Assembly: GCA_965240325.2 (NCBI GenBank) | Contig: OZ251233.1 | Location: 1,798,001-1,862,000, forward strand | Origin: Rebecca billardiae RCC1528 | Taxonomy: Eukaryota > Haptophyta | Reading direction: 5' to 3' | Length of the DNA stretch: 64,000 nt | In this document: in pieces, positions 51,709 through 62,288 of the stretch | Layout: each line of letters begins with the position of its first letter | Numbering within the stretch: position 1 is the stretch's first letter | Notes under the pieces: generated by a model | What the model was told of the DNA's origin: nothing | The model's input: the letters and a program-made list of their open reading frames with translations, nothing else | Database searches by the model: none | Made by a program: the position numbers and the translations under genes

Positions 51709-52239
51709 TTCTAAGTCGAGCCGCGCGGCCTATGCTTGCCCGTGCGCCGCGAAGTTTGCGCGAGTGTGCGACCATATGTCGTGCCGTCATCATCGTCGTA
51801 GTATGATCCTGCCACTCGGCACTCGGCAGTAGCGCCGTTTCCCGTTGGCGGCGTTATACTTATGTCATCATCATCACTGTTACTGTACTACTCTAGCTAT
51901 AATGTATCGTCAGCATCGTAGCGCGCGATCTTACACTCGACAGCGGGCCATCGACGAATCACGACGACATCATTCACTAATCACTGTGACTGCTACTCGC
52001 CGACGAGCCACTGCGAGAGTGATCCGGATCTCGAGCAGTGATCGAGACGAGGGTGAGAGTAGAAGCAGAGTACGACGTGCTGTTTATGTTTTAACGTACT
52101 GCACATCACTTGGTTAAGGCGTGTACGAGCGGCGGCGACCGCAAAGTCATTACAGCAGCACGTGCTGTGATGACTTTGCGGTCAACGGTGCAGCGCCGTA
52201 ACTCATCGTCACACGCTGAGCCTCGGATGACTCTCATGC
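51709..52239. other. Intergenic containing a long palindrome
   Basis: Nothing recognisable except the inverted repeat at 52137-52183 listed separately. Confidence 0.4.
52137..52183. repeat. Palindrome with 14-bp perfect outer stem and central CACGTG
   Basis: GACCGCAAAGTCAT at 52137-52150 pairs with 52170-52183; the centre (ACAGCAGCACGTGCTGT) is itself nearly palindromic. It lies 57 bp from the edge of the urease inverted-duplication arm. Confidence 0.9.
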
Positions 52240-52243
52240 GCGC

Positions 52244-55038
52244 TCAGAAGAGGAAGAACTTCTGCGCGAGCGGCAGCACCTTTGCGGGCTCGCACGTGAG
52301 GCGCTCGCCGTCCGCGGTCACCTCGAACGTCTCCGGGTCGACCCTGATGTCGGGGCAGTGGCTGTTGTGCACCATGTCCGCCTTGCTGACCGCGCGGCAG
52401 CGCTTCACCGCCTCCACGCCCTTCTTGAGGCCGTACCTCGAGCCCACGCCCGCGCGTGCCGCCGCCTGCGACACGAAGGCGAGCGACGTGCCACCGATCG
52501 CCTCCGAGCCGAACGCGCCGAACATCGGCCGCATCACCACGGGCTGCGGCGTCGGGATGGACGCGTTGGGATCGCCCATCTGCGCCCACGCGATCGTTCC
52601 GCCCTTCATGACGATCTCGGGCTTGGCCCCGAAGAGCGCCGGCTTCCACAGGACGAGGTCGGCCAGCTTGCCCACCTCGACCGAGCCGACGGCGTGCGCC
52701 ATGCCGTGCGCGAGCGCGGGGTTGATCGTGTACTTGGCCACGTACCGCTTGATGCGCGTGTTGTCGTCGCCGCTCGACGTGTCCTCGGGCAGTGCGCCGC
52801 GCTGCTCCTTCATCTTGTGCGCCGTCTGCCACGTGCGCGCCACCACCTCGCCCACGCGCCCCATCGCCTGCGAGTCGGACGAGATGATCGAGATGGCGCC
52901 GGTGTCGTGCAGGATGTCCTCCGCCGCGATCGTCTCGCCGCGGATGCGCGACTCGGCGAAGGCGACGTCCTCCGGGATGTTCTTGTCCAGGTGGTGGCAC
53001 ACCATCAGCATGTCGAGGTGCTCGTCGATCGTGTTGACCGTGAACGGCCGCGTCGGGTTGGTCGAGGAGGGCAGCACGTGCGGCAGGCCGCACACCTTGA
53101 TGATGTCGGGCGCGTGGCCGCCGCCCGCGCCCTCCGAGTGGTACGTGTGGATCGTGCGCCCCTTCATCGCCGCGATCGAGTCGTCGACGAAGCCGGACTC
53201 GTTGAGCGTGTCGGTGTGGATGGTGATCGCGACGTCGTGCTCGTCCGCAAAGCCGAGCGCGGTGTCAATCACCGAGGGCGTCGTGCCCCAGTCCTCGTGC
53301 AGCTTGAGGCCGGCGGCGCCCGCCTCGATCACCTCGAACATCCCGTCCACCGCGGACGAGTTGCCCTTGCCGGAGAACCCAAAGTTCATCGGGAACACGT
53401 CGGTGGCCTGCAGCATCATCTGCACCTGCGACGGCGCGGGCGTGCACGTGGTCGCGTTCGTGCCCGTCGCCGGCCCGGTGCCGCCGCCGTACATGGTGGT
53501 GAGGCCGGAGGCGAGGGCCTCGTCGATCAGCTGCGGGCAGATCCAGTGCACGTGCGTGTCGATGCCGCCCGCCGTCACGATCATCTTCTCGCCCGCGATC
53601 GCCTCGGTGGTCAGGCCCGTCACCATCCCCGGCGTCACGCCCGCCATCACGTCTGGGTTGCCCGCCTTGCCGATGCCCACGATGCGGTTGCCCTGCGGGA
53701 TGGGGCGCGCGCGCGCGCGCGCGGCGGACGGGCCGAGGGTCGGGAGCGTCGGCGGCTGGCGCGCGCGGGGGCGGCGCACGCGCGCGCGGCGCGCGCGCAC
53801 CTTGATGCCGATGTCCGCCTTGACGATGCCCTGCACCGCGTCGATGATGAGCGCGTTGGTGATGACGACGTCGAGCGCGTCCGCGGCGCCCACGCCCGTC
53901 GCCTGCCCCATGCCCTCGCGCAGCACCTTGCCGCCGCCGAACTTGCACTCGTCGCCGTACACGGTGGCGTCCTTCTCGACGCGCGCGAGCAGCCCCGTGT
54001 CGCCCAGCCGCACGCAGTCGCCCACCGTCGGCCCGAAGATGTCCGCGTACTGCGAGTGGCTCAGCTTGAGCGGCTTGCCCGGCACGGCCGCCGCCTCCTT
54101 GTGCCCAAACCCGCCCGCCTGCACGCGCGCCATCACCTCCGGCAGCCGGTCGGGGCTGGCGACGCCGTCGGTGAGCCGGTTGCCCGAGACGACGCGCTTA
54201 CCGCCCGCGATCTCGACCAGCGTCACCGTCTTCGACTCGCCCGGCTCGAAGCGCACGCTCGAGCCCGCGGGCACGTTGAGCCGGCGGCCGAGCGCCTGCG
54301 CGCGGTCAAAGACGAGCGCCTTGTTCGTCTCGAGGAAGTGGTAGTGCGAGCCGACCTGGATCGGGCGGTCGCCGGTGTTCGTCACGCCGAGCTCGATGAG
54401 CGAGCGCCCCGCGTTCAGCTCGATCTCGCCCTCGGCGTGCGCGTACGAGCCCGGCACGACCGTGTCGGCGGCGGCGCTCCCGAACGCGCTGAGCGGAGGC
54501 ACCGGCAGGAATGAGCCGCGCAGCGCCTCCTCGAGGTCGCCGTCCTCCTGGGCGATCGGGTTGTGCACGGTGAGCAGCTTGGTGCCGTCGGGAAATGTGG
54601 CCTCCACCTGCGCCCCGAGGCCGCCGCGCGCGCGCGCTCGTCTCAGAGTGCGCGCGCGAGCCACCCGCGTCGCGCGCGCGCGCGCGCGCGCGCGCAGAAG
54701 GGTCTTCAAGAGCGCGCGCGCGGCGCGCCCACCTGCACTTCGTGGATGAGGGACGCGACGCCAGGCATCACCTGCCGGCGGCCGAGGATGCGCTGCCCGA
54801 GCGTCATCAGCGTGGACACGGGCGAGCCCTCGCGGATCGCCTCCATCATCTGCGAGGAGATGAGCGCCACAGCCTCCGGGTGGTTGAGGCGAACGCCGCG
54901 CGCGAGGCGGCGCTGAGCGAGCTGGCCCACCTGCGAGAGTCGCAGGTGGTCGAGCTCGCGCGGCGACAGGTGCATCGAGCGCGCGTGCGCGGCGCGGGCC
55001 AACAGGCCCGCCGCACGCGAGGCCAGGCCGCCGAGCAT
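52244..55038 (-). CDS. Urease, single-chain type, copy 2
   Basis: Same structure as copy 1. Exons are 55038-54733, 54606 or 54607 to 53801, and 53692-52244; introns are 125 bp and 108 bp (copy 1: 125 and 110). Because the second intron is a multiple of three here, one frame runs through it, which gives a misleading fusion frame whose first part is not urease. All nickel and active-site residues seen in copy 1 (HVH, GLKLHED, HTYHSEG, VCHHLD, SSDSQAM) are unchanged; I noticed only a few amino-acid changes, such as Gly to Ser in FGSAAADT. So this copy should be functional. It diverges from a broken ureG. Confidence 0.94.
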
Positions 55039-55378
55039 CGTCGGGCGCTCGCAAATGCGCCGGCCTCGGCGAGTGTCGGGCTGACCGAGGCCAAGCTCGG
55101 CGATCTGTCCGTCCAGCCGGAGCCTTGAATATGGCAGCAGAACCAAACATCTGCTCGTATGAGTGCGGTACGGTAGTAGTAGCTGCCCAGACTGATTGCT
55201 ACTACGTCTATCATAAATGCGAGTCTGAATCTCGGGCCGGAAGCGATATCGTAGATACGATTTCGCGGACATCCCGCGCGGAGCGGTTCCCGTCACGTTC
55301 TGTCAGCTGATCGAGACCACCGCCACGCGTTCGCATTCGGGCCGCGAACACGCGAGCCGGCCGCCCGCCGACAGAGCG
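55039..55378. promoter_or_regulatory. Duplicated ureG/urease promoter region
   Basis: Second copy of 9504-9845, with a few substitutions; still has an intact urease on one side but a broken ureG on the other. Confidence 0.5.
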
Positions 55379-55942
55379 ATGTCCCTCGCACTCCGCTCGC
55401 TGGGAGTCGGCCGGACCGCGCAGCGCGCGCTTGGCGCACCACTCGTGCGCGTGCGAACCCACATGAGCCACACACACGACCACGCGCACGGCCCTGGTGA
55501 CTTTGCCACGCGCGAGCGGCCGGAGTGGCAGCTGCGCAACTTCCGCACGCGCGCCTTCACCGTGGGCATCGGCGGGCCGGTGGGCTCTGGGAAGACGGCG
55601 CTGGTGCTCCAGCTCTGCCAGCGGCTGCGCGACGAGGTCTCGCTCGGCGTCGTCACGAACGACATCTTCACGCGCGAGGATGCCGAGTTCCTGGGCCGCA
55701 ACGACGCCCTCAGCGTGGAGCGCATCCGCGCCGTCGAGACGGGCGGATGCCCGCACGCGGCGATCCGCGAGGATATCTCCTCCAACCTTGCCGCTCGTGA
55801 AGGCCTCATGCGCGAGTGCTCGCCGCCTCCTGAGCTCCTCATCTGCGAGTCGGGCGGCGACAACCCGTTCACTTGCCGGCCAACTTCTCACGAGAGCTCG
55901 CGGACTTCACGATCTACATGTCGAGGCGGTGACAAGGAGTGA
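55379..55942 (+). pseudogene. ureG: UreG copy 2, truncated and frameshifted
   Basis: Matches exon 1 of the intact ureG through the P-loop (GPVGSGKT) and CPH motif, up to CESGGDN. There an 8-base insertion (CCGTTCAC region near 55865) shifts the frame. About 40 bases later a compensating loss precedes GGTGACAAGG, after which all similarity ends. The intron and exon 2, carrying the NKxD motif, are absent. The product would lack part of the GTPase fold, so it is very likely non-functional. Confidence 0.9.
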
Positions 55943-56468
55943 CACGCGACGCGCACGCGCGAGAGCGTTGCGGCCTAGACCCGGTTGTCTGTACGGAACA
56001 TCTAAAGCCGCAGATCGACCTGCCAGAAGCGCGACCACGGCGGTAAGTCGCACCGACCAACCGTGATACATCGGAGGCAGATCCTCCACCAGCCAGGCTC
56101 CGACGGCCGGCCGGACGCGAGACCACTCGGGGAGCTGGTATGAAAGTGAGTATTTGTCCGGCCGAGGATGTTTTGTAGGTTCTTCTAGAGCTTGCTAGAG
56201 AGAATCGGCGGTAATCTTGTCGTCGTGGTCGAACTTGAGTACATCGGCAGGCCTTGAGTGCGGCTGACAAACCCCTCCGCCTTGTTCGCGAAACCTGAAA
56301 CAGCTCCGGCCTTTCTTCCCAACCGCAAGCTGGAAAGCCGCGCGCCCCGCGGCCGTGCACACCGCGCCCATCGATTCGCGGCGGAGCTCGTGGCTTGGGT
56401 CGGAGCTCCACAGCTCGTCGGGAGATCGACGACACCTTCCGCCGAGAGGTCGCGACCGCACGCGCAAG
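55943..56468. other. Spacer and 5' flank of the large repeat protein gene
   Basis: No gene recognised. The duplication ends at its left border. Confidence 0.4.
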
Positions 56469-59400
56469 ATGCGCGCCTTCCTCCTGGCCGCCGTGGCCGT
56501 GGGCCTCGCGAACGCGTGGGACATCTCGTCCATCGACACGTCGAAGATCAAGGACGCGCTCTCCGACCCCTCGAAGCTCCAGGACTCGGACGCGATGAAG
56601 GACCTGCTCAAGCAGCAGGTCGAGGAGGCGGCCGAATCGCTCAAGGGCCACCTCTTCGAGCAGGCCAAGTCGTGGCTGGGGCAGCTCGCGAGCGCGGAGA
56701 GCCAGCCCAGCTCGGCGTCGGCGGTGGACGCGGTGCTCAGCGCCGCCCGCGCCGACCTGAACGCCTTCACCTTCCCGGGCGGTGGCGACATGCAGAAGAA
56801 GATGCAGGACGCCGCTGCGGCCGCCAAGTCCAAGGCGTCGGACATCATGGCCGGGAAGGGGCCGACGGACGAGGAGGCGAAGAAGGCCGTGCAGGACGCC
56901 GCGGACGTCGCGAAGGAGAAGATCAAGGAGCTCTTCGGCGGCTCGAACCCCAGCGCGGACGACGCCAAGCAGGCGGTGCACGATGCGGAGGCAGCCGCCG
57001 AGGCCGAGGCTGAGGAGGTGATGGAGGGCGAGGGGGCGGCGGATGCGAGCGACGTGGACGCGCAGCGGACGATGCAGGACGCCGCGGACGCCGCCAAGGC
57101 CAAGGTCAAGGAGATGTTCGGCGGCGTCACCCCGACCGACGAGGGCGCCAAGGAGGCGATGGCGGAGGCGGAGGCCAAGGCCGAGGCCAAGGTGAAGGAG
57201 ATCTTCGGCGGGCGCGCGCCGAGCGCGGACGGCATGCCGAGCGCCGACGACGCCGCGGGCGCCGCCACGGAGAAGGCCGCGGACGCCGCCGGCGCCGCCT
57301 CGGACGCCGCCAGCGCCGCCTCGGACGCCGCCGGCGCCGCGGCACGCACTGCGGGCGCCGCCGCCTCGGACGCCGCCGCGGGCGCGTCCGCAGGCGCGTC
57401 CGCGGAGGTGCCCAATGGCGCGGACGCGGCGAAGGCGATGCAGGACGCCGCGGCCGCCGCGAAGGCCAAGGTCGACGAGGCCGCCGCCGCGGCGATGCAG
57501 CTCACCCCGGACGAGCAGTCCGCGCTCGACGACCTCAAGCAGAAGATCAACTCCATGTCGGAGGACACGCTGGGCAAGGCCAAGGGGCTGCTCAACGACC
57601 TGAAGAAGGCGCAGCAGGACGCGGAGAAGGGCGACGAGGACGCGGCCGACGCGGAGATGAAGAAGGTGCTCGACGAGGCGAAGCAGGGCATCGACGTCGT
57701 GCCCGACAACGCGGGCTCCACGCTCACCGTCCCGCCCAAGATCGAGTCGAAGCTCGACGAGCTCTCCAAGCTGGTCGACGGCATGCCGCCCGCCGCGCTC
57801 GCCGAGGCCAAGGACATGGTGGAGGCGATGCAGCAGGCGGTGTCGCAGCACTCGGCGGGCGACGAGACGGGCTCGCGCCTCGCGATCGGCAAGGCGCTCA
57901 CCGACGCGAAGAAGGCGCTCGACGCCATCGCGGCCAAGGCGAAGAGCGACGCCGCCCTCCCGGCGCTCTCGACAAACCTCGTCTCGCTCTCTGGGCTGAT
58001 GGGCAAGCTGACCGACAAGATGAACAAGCTGACCGACGAGATGGGTGACGAGGCGCCGAGCTCGCTCACGGACAAGATGAAGCAGATCGGCGCGATGGGC
58101 GACTCGCTCGGGGACGGCACGCTCGACCAGGCGAAGGGGCTGCTCGACCAGTTGAAGGGCGCGGCCGCGAGCGAGGGCGGCGAGGACGACACGCTGTCGA
58201 GCGCGCTCGACAAGGCGATGAAGGCGCTCGACTCGATCACCGGCAGCCTCGGCTCGGACGGCGACGACACGCCGGCCGCGGACGCCGCGGGCGGCTCGTT
58301 CGTCGCGCTCAGCCCGGCCGCCGCCTCCGCCGTGCGCACCGTGATCAACATGAAGAGCTCCTCGAGCAGGCAGGCCAAGTCGCTCGCGGACGAGCTCGGC
58401 GAGCTCACGGCGGACGACCTCGCGAAGGCGAAGGACTGGCTGGGCGAGCTGAAGGCAGCGGCGGACGCGAAGCAGCAGGCGAGCAACGCGAACTCGCCCG
58501 AGCTCAGGGCGCAGGCGGAGGAGGTCGCGAAGGCCGCCAGCGACAAGGCGCAGCAGGACGCCGAGGCGGAGCTCGAGTCTGTCGAGGAGGCGAAGGCGGC
58601 CGGCTCGAGCTCGGCCGCGCGCGACGCGTCCGCGCTCCTCGACGCGGCCGCGCTCGTCGCCGCGTTCGACTTCGGCCCGTTCCAGGCCAAGGCGAACAAG
58701 CTCGCGAGCAAGCTGCACGAGATGGCCCCCGACGCGCAGGAGCAGGCGCAGGGCTTCCTCGGCGACCTCAAGGCCGCCGCGGAGGCGAAGGCCGCCAAGG
58801 CGAGCGCGACGACGCCGGAGGCCAAGGAGGCGGCCAAGGACGCGCTGCACCAGGCGATGAAGGCGTTCGGGGAGAAGAAGGAGGCGGCGCTCGAGGCGGC
58901 GAAGGGCGCGGTGGGCGACGCGATGGGCGGCGGCGGCGCCGCCGCCGCCCTCGTCCGCTTCGACCTGAGCGACCTCACCGAGAAGGCCAAGGAGCTCAGC
59001 TCGAAGCTGTCGGCACTCTCGCCGGACGCGCAGGCCAAGGCGCACGGCTGGCTCGATGATCTCAAGGAGGCGGCCGACGCCAAGGCGAAGCAGATGGCCG
59101 CGAAGGGCTCGCAGGCGCGCGAGAAGGCCGAGCAGATGGCCGAGGCGGCCAAGGAGCGCGCCGAGCAGAAGGCCGAGGCCGCGCTCGAGGCGGCCGGCTC
59201 GAAGGCCAAGCGCTCGGCGCAGGCGGCCGAGCAGGCGGAGGCGGCGGTCGTCGAGGCGGCCGAGGAGGGCGCGGCGGGCGCGGCGCCGGCGGCGGCGAGC
59301 GCGCCGCCGAGCGTCGACGACGCGGTCGTGCTGATCGACGACCTCTCGCGCGAGGTGCAGTCGCTCCGCGCGCAGCTCAAGGCGATGCAGGCGTCGGGCG

Positions 59401-60062
59401 TGCAGCCTGCGCTCGTGTCGTTCGCCCTCTGGTCGGCCGACGACAAGGCGGCTCTCAAAAAGTGGCTGACCGAGCAGAGCATCGGCGACCCGGCGGACCT
59501 CCTCGAGCGCGCCAAGGCGTTCAAGGCGCAGGTGATCGAGCAGAAGAAGCGGGACATCGATGCTGCCAAGGACGAGCTGCAGCGCCGCATCGCCGACGCG
59601 AAGGAGGGCGCGGCGGCCATGCTGGCCAAGGGCAAGAACGCATCTGGGGTCTACGGCGCGCTCAAGGCCAACATCAAGGACGCGAAGAAGTGGGCCAAGC
59701 ACGCCTTCTCGAGCGTGGGCGATTCGATCTTCAACCTGACCAACGCGACTGACGCGCCGGCCGACGACGCCGACGTCGACGCCGACGCGGCGCGCGAGGC
59801 GAACGCGACGCTGGTGCTGCTGCAGGCGCGCGCCGCCGCGCAGTCGCACGCCTCGCACTTCAGCGCCGCATCCGTCCTGCTCGTCGCCGGCGTCGCGCTG
59901 CCCGCGGCCGGCATCGCGCTCGCGCGGCGCCGCCGCGCGCGCGCAGAGACGTACGACTCGTACGTGGCGGCGAGCGAGCGCGCGCTCGCGCGCGGCATCG
60001 GCGCGTCGGTGCGGGGTGACGAGTCGCTGACGGTCTCCATCATGCGTGACGACCGCCTCTGA
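56469..60062 (+). CDS. Large Ala/Lys/Asp-rich repeat protein with signal peptide and C-terminal membrane anchor
   Basis: 1197 residues, single exon. It begins MRAFLLAAVAVGLANA, a clear signal peptide. Two kinds of amphipathic helical repeat follow. Residues about 95-260 hold four or five ~38-residue repeats of the form TDExAKxAMxDAxxxAxxKxKExFGG. From about 340 to 900 there are longer modules each containing xLxPDAQxKAxGWLxDLKxAAxAK-like helices. A coiled-coil-like basic/acidic segment (about 1000-1090) precedes NLTNATD and another N-glycosylation-type site, then one hydrophobic segment (VLLVAGVALPAAGIAL) and RRRRAR with a ~50-residue tail. Topology is type I membrane. The repeats recall LEA or apolipoprotein-like lipid-binding helices. 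I recognise no named family. Confidence 0.8.
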   Translation: MRAFLLAAVAVGLANAWDISSIDTSKIKDALSDPSKLQDSDAMKDLLKQQVEEAAESLKGHLFEQAKSWLGQLASAESQPSSASAVDAVLSAARADLNAFTFPGGGDMQKKMQDAAAAAKSKASDIMAGKGPTDEEAKKAVQDAADVAKEKIKELFGGSNPSADDAKQAVHDAEAAAEAEAEEVMEGEGAADASDVDAQRTMQDAADAAKAKVKEMFGGVTPTDEGAKEAMAEAEAKAEAKVKEIFGGRAPSADGMPSADDAAGAATEKAADAAGAASDAASAASDAAGAAARTAGAAASDAAAGASAGASAEVPNGADAAKAMQDAAAAAKAKVDEAAAAAMQLTPDEQSALDDLKQKINSMSEDTLGKAKGLLNDLKKAQQDAEKGDEDAADAEMKKVLDEAKQGIDVVPDNAGSTLTVPPKIESKLDELSKLVDGMPPAALAEAKDMVEAMQQAVSQHSAGDETGSRLAIGKALTDAKKALDAIAAKAKSDAALPALSTNLVSLSGLMGKLTDKMNKLTDEMGDEAPSSLTDKMKQIGAMGDSLGDGTLDQAKGLLDQLKGAAASEGGEDDTLSSALDKAMKALDSITGSLGSDGDDTPAADAAGGSFVALSPAAASAVRTVINMKSSSSRQAKSLADELGELTADDLAKAKDWLGELKAAADAKQQASNANSPELRAQAEEVAKAASDKAQQDAEAELESVEEAKAAGSSSAARDASALLDAAALVAAFDFGPFQAKANKLASKLHEMAPDAQEQAQGFLGDLKAAAEAKAAKASATTPEAKEAAKDALHQAMKAFGEKKEAALEAAKGAVGDAMGGGGAAAALVRFDLSDLTEKAKELSSKLSALSPDAQAKAHGWLDDLKEAADAKAKQMAAKGSQAREKAEQMAEAAKERAEQKAEAALEAAGSKAKRSAQAAEQAEAAVVEAAEEGAAGAAPAAASAPPSVDDAVVLIDDLSREVQSLRAQLKAMQASGVQPALVSFALWSADDKAALKKWLTEQSIGDPADLLERAKAFKAQVIEQKKRDIDAAKDELQRRIADAKEGAAAMLAKGKNASGVYGALKANIKDAKKWAKHAFSSVGDSIFNLTNATDAPADDADVDADAAREANATLVLLQARAAAQSHASHFSAASVLLVAGVALPAAGIALARRRRARAETYDSYVAASERALARGIGASVRGDESLTVSIMRDDRL

Positions 60063-62288
60063 TCACGAGCGCCGCGCGCGTAGCGCCGCAGCCGCGGCGA
60101 AGTGCCGCTGCTGCGGCCGGCGGGGCTGCATGGGCGGGGCGCCCTGCCTGCTCGTTCCCGCGCACGTTAATATTTAAGTCTGCCTGCACCCCATGTGTGG
60201 TCTTGCGTGGCGTCGCGGGCAGTGGGAGTCTGTGTCCCGACCTACGTCGCTGTTGCCGCCATTGGCGGCCAGCAACGGCAACCGCCGGGTACAGCCCGGC
60301 GTACACGGCCCGGCCGCCGTCCCGGCGCCACGGCGGCGCCCCCGGCGGGCTGAGGGGGCTGGGGCTCGTGAACTTAGGCGGCCACGCCCGCACGCGCCCG
60401 CGGCACAGCGGCGTGAGCGTCTCGACTCTCGTCACAGTCGTAATAACTGAGACAGTCGTCAGTCAGCAATCACGGCGGCGTCAGAGGCGCACACTATTGA
60501 TGACAATAGTAATAGTTATAGTGACTCAGTATTGACGACATACGCAGTAAGCCTACGGCCGCATCACTCACTAGCCTACGGTCCGCGGCGACCGTTGGCG
60601 TTGACCTGCTCCGTCCGGACCGTCCTGGCGCTGGCTCCTGCTGACCAGTGCTCGGACCGTCAGAATCATCCGAGATCACTCGGGTAAGATGGCGACGAAC
60701 TCTCAGTCTCACTCGTCTCAGCAGCAGGTGCGTAGCAGCCGAGTTTAATGCTGATGGATTTTATTAATAATCAGCAGCAGTCGTCGTCATCATCAGCAAA
60801 GCGTGATCATCGGCGCGCGTTTTTCGGCGCCGCCGCACTCAGCCTCGCCCTCAGGCTCAGCCGCTGACTAGTCAGCCGCTCAGCCGCGCGCTCAACCGGG
60901 CCCCGCGAGTCGGCGGCGAGACTGCGACCGCCCGACGGCCGCGGGCCGAAAGCTCGGGGCGAGGCCGCCATGCTTGCGCCGCGCCAAAGCATGATGACGA
61001 CAGCTCGACCCACCGTGCTCATCGCCCGACGACGTTGCCATCACGTGTCTTGTATCGTCGCTTGGCTGACTGCCATCGGCCAGCCGTCGGAAACTGCAGT
61101 CCCCGTCGAGGTCAATAGCCACAGAAACGACGTGGTAGAACGCAATTAGAGGAGAGTGCACAGCAAGCCCTCAAGAGTATCCGAGAGAGTAGTCTGCGGG
61201 GTCTGCTGTCCATGTCACCCTGCTCACTTCCCAAAGGTTGTGCCCTGAAGGCGTTGTTGGTGCCACCACAATCGCTGGGGGCTGTAGCCTTTTCAATTTC
61301 TCGTCGTGTGAGGCGTGCATGAGCTGCAGGTCGGTGTGCCGCATCGCGTCGGCAACTGTCGCTGGCTCGTGCGCATGGATACCCGCCGCCATCCGGTGCA
61401 TCCTGTTCTCAAAGTTCCGATGGTGGTGATGGGCCTTCTCCAATTCCACCACCATCTGCACGCCCTGCTCCGCGGCCTCCCCCATCGTGATCACAATTCG
61501 CGCCGGCCAATGACTCGGGAGTCGGTCATGATCGGAGATCAGTCGGGACGAAAGACAGGACGATTCACGAATCACGATTCTCACTATTACTGGTACTGCT
61601 GTTTCATGGGCGGTGACAGTTGGCGGGCGTCAATCTCGCCTGCCTGAGCGAGACGCACACAGCTCAGGCAGGCGAGATACCTGGTATTGTGATCAAGGGG
61701 GCTCCCTGGCGACAGCACAGTCCGGCCAGCACCATCATGCCGATTCATGACCGATGAGACGGTAACGGTTAAGACGATTGGCCACGGGCCATCGTCTTCA
61801 CTGGCTCACAGCCAGTCTAGGCCCGCGCGAGGCGCGCGCCGAACTGTGGCCTGCATGTCCGCTGTCCCGGCCGGTCCGGCGACGAATCATAATCGGCGTC
61901 ATCCCGCAGTACTCAGTAGGCCGCCGCGCAGTCGGTCAGTGATATTATTCACTCAATTCAGGCGGAGATCCTAGTGATGACGGTCCGAGTGATATGCTGA
62001 TGATGAGTCATTGAGCCAGTCAGATGAGACGCAGATCCGAATCGGTGTGACAGTGAACTGTCACACCGCGCTGTCCCTGTCACCTGTGTCTGTGATCGCC
62101 GACCCTGGTCTTGTTGAGTTGTGACTGCTGTGAAGTCGTCAGAATGATCGAATATATATATAAGAATTATATTAATGTGACTGCTATCTAGTCTCACTAG
62201 TCACTAGACACGACTAGCATTGATGTCCAGTGTGAGTCTGACTCTGACACTGCCGCCGGTGTGGCCCGATGTCATCGCATCACGATCA
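60063..62288. other. Gene-poor stretch
   Basis: A minus-strand frame at 61171-61584 (about 137 residues, with EKAHHHHRNFENRMHRMAAG) is plausible as a small protein, but I recognise no family. The dispersed repeat hairpin at 61633-61678 is listed separately. A TA run lies at 62150-62162. Confidence 0.4.
61606..61680. repeat. Dispersed repeat end forming a 16-bp perfect hairpin
   Basis: ATCTCGCCTGCCTGAG (61633-61648) is followed 14 bases later by its exact complement (61663-61678). The left half and the 27 bases before it match 37388-37430; the right half with GAGACGCACACAG matches 5205-5250. Confidence 0.85.

Larger units (their letters stand above)
52240..55938 (-). repeat. Right arm of the urease-ureG inverted duplication
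   Basis: Reverse complement of 8941-12648, nearly identical in exons, introns and the shared promoter region. Homology frays at the ureG end, where small insertions and deletions appear in the last 80 bp. Confidence 0.93.

Noticed and set aside
52244-55150. 968-residue urease frame starting at 55150
   Set aside because: The first ~190 residues are out of the true gamma-subunit frame and the 108-bp intron is read through; splicing gives the normal 853-residue enzyme.
55914-59858. Minus-strand open frames of 1314 and 1146 residues
   Set aside because: They lie opposite the large Ala/Lys repeat gene; the Leu/Arg- and Ala/Ser-rich translations are what GCG/GAG/AAG repeats give on the other strand. 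The plus-strand frame has a signal peptide and membrane anchor.
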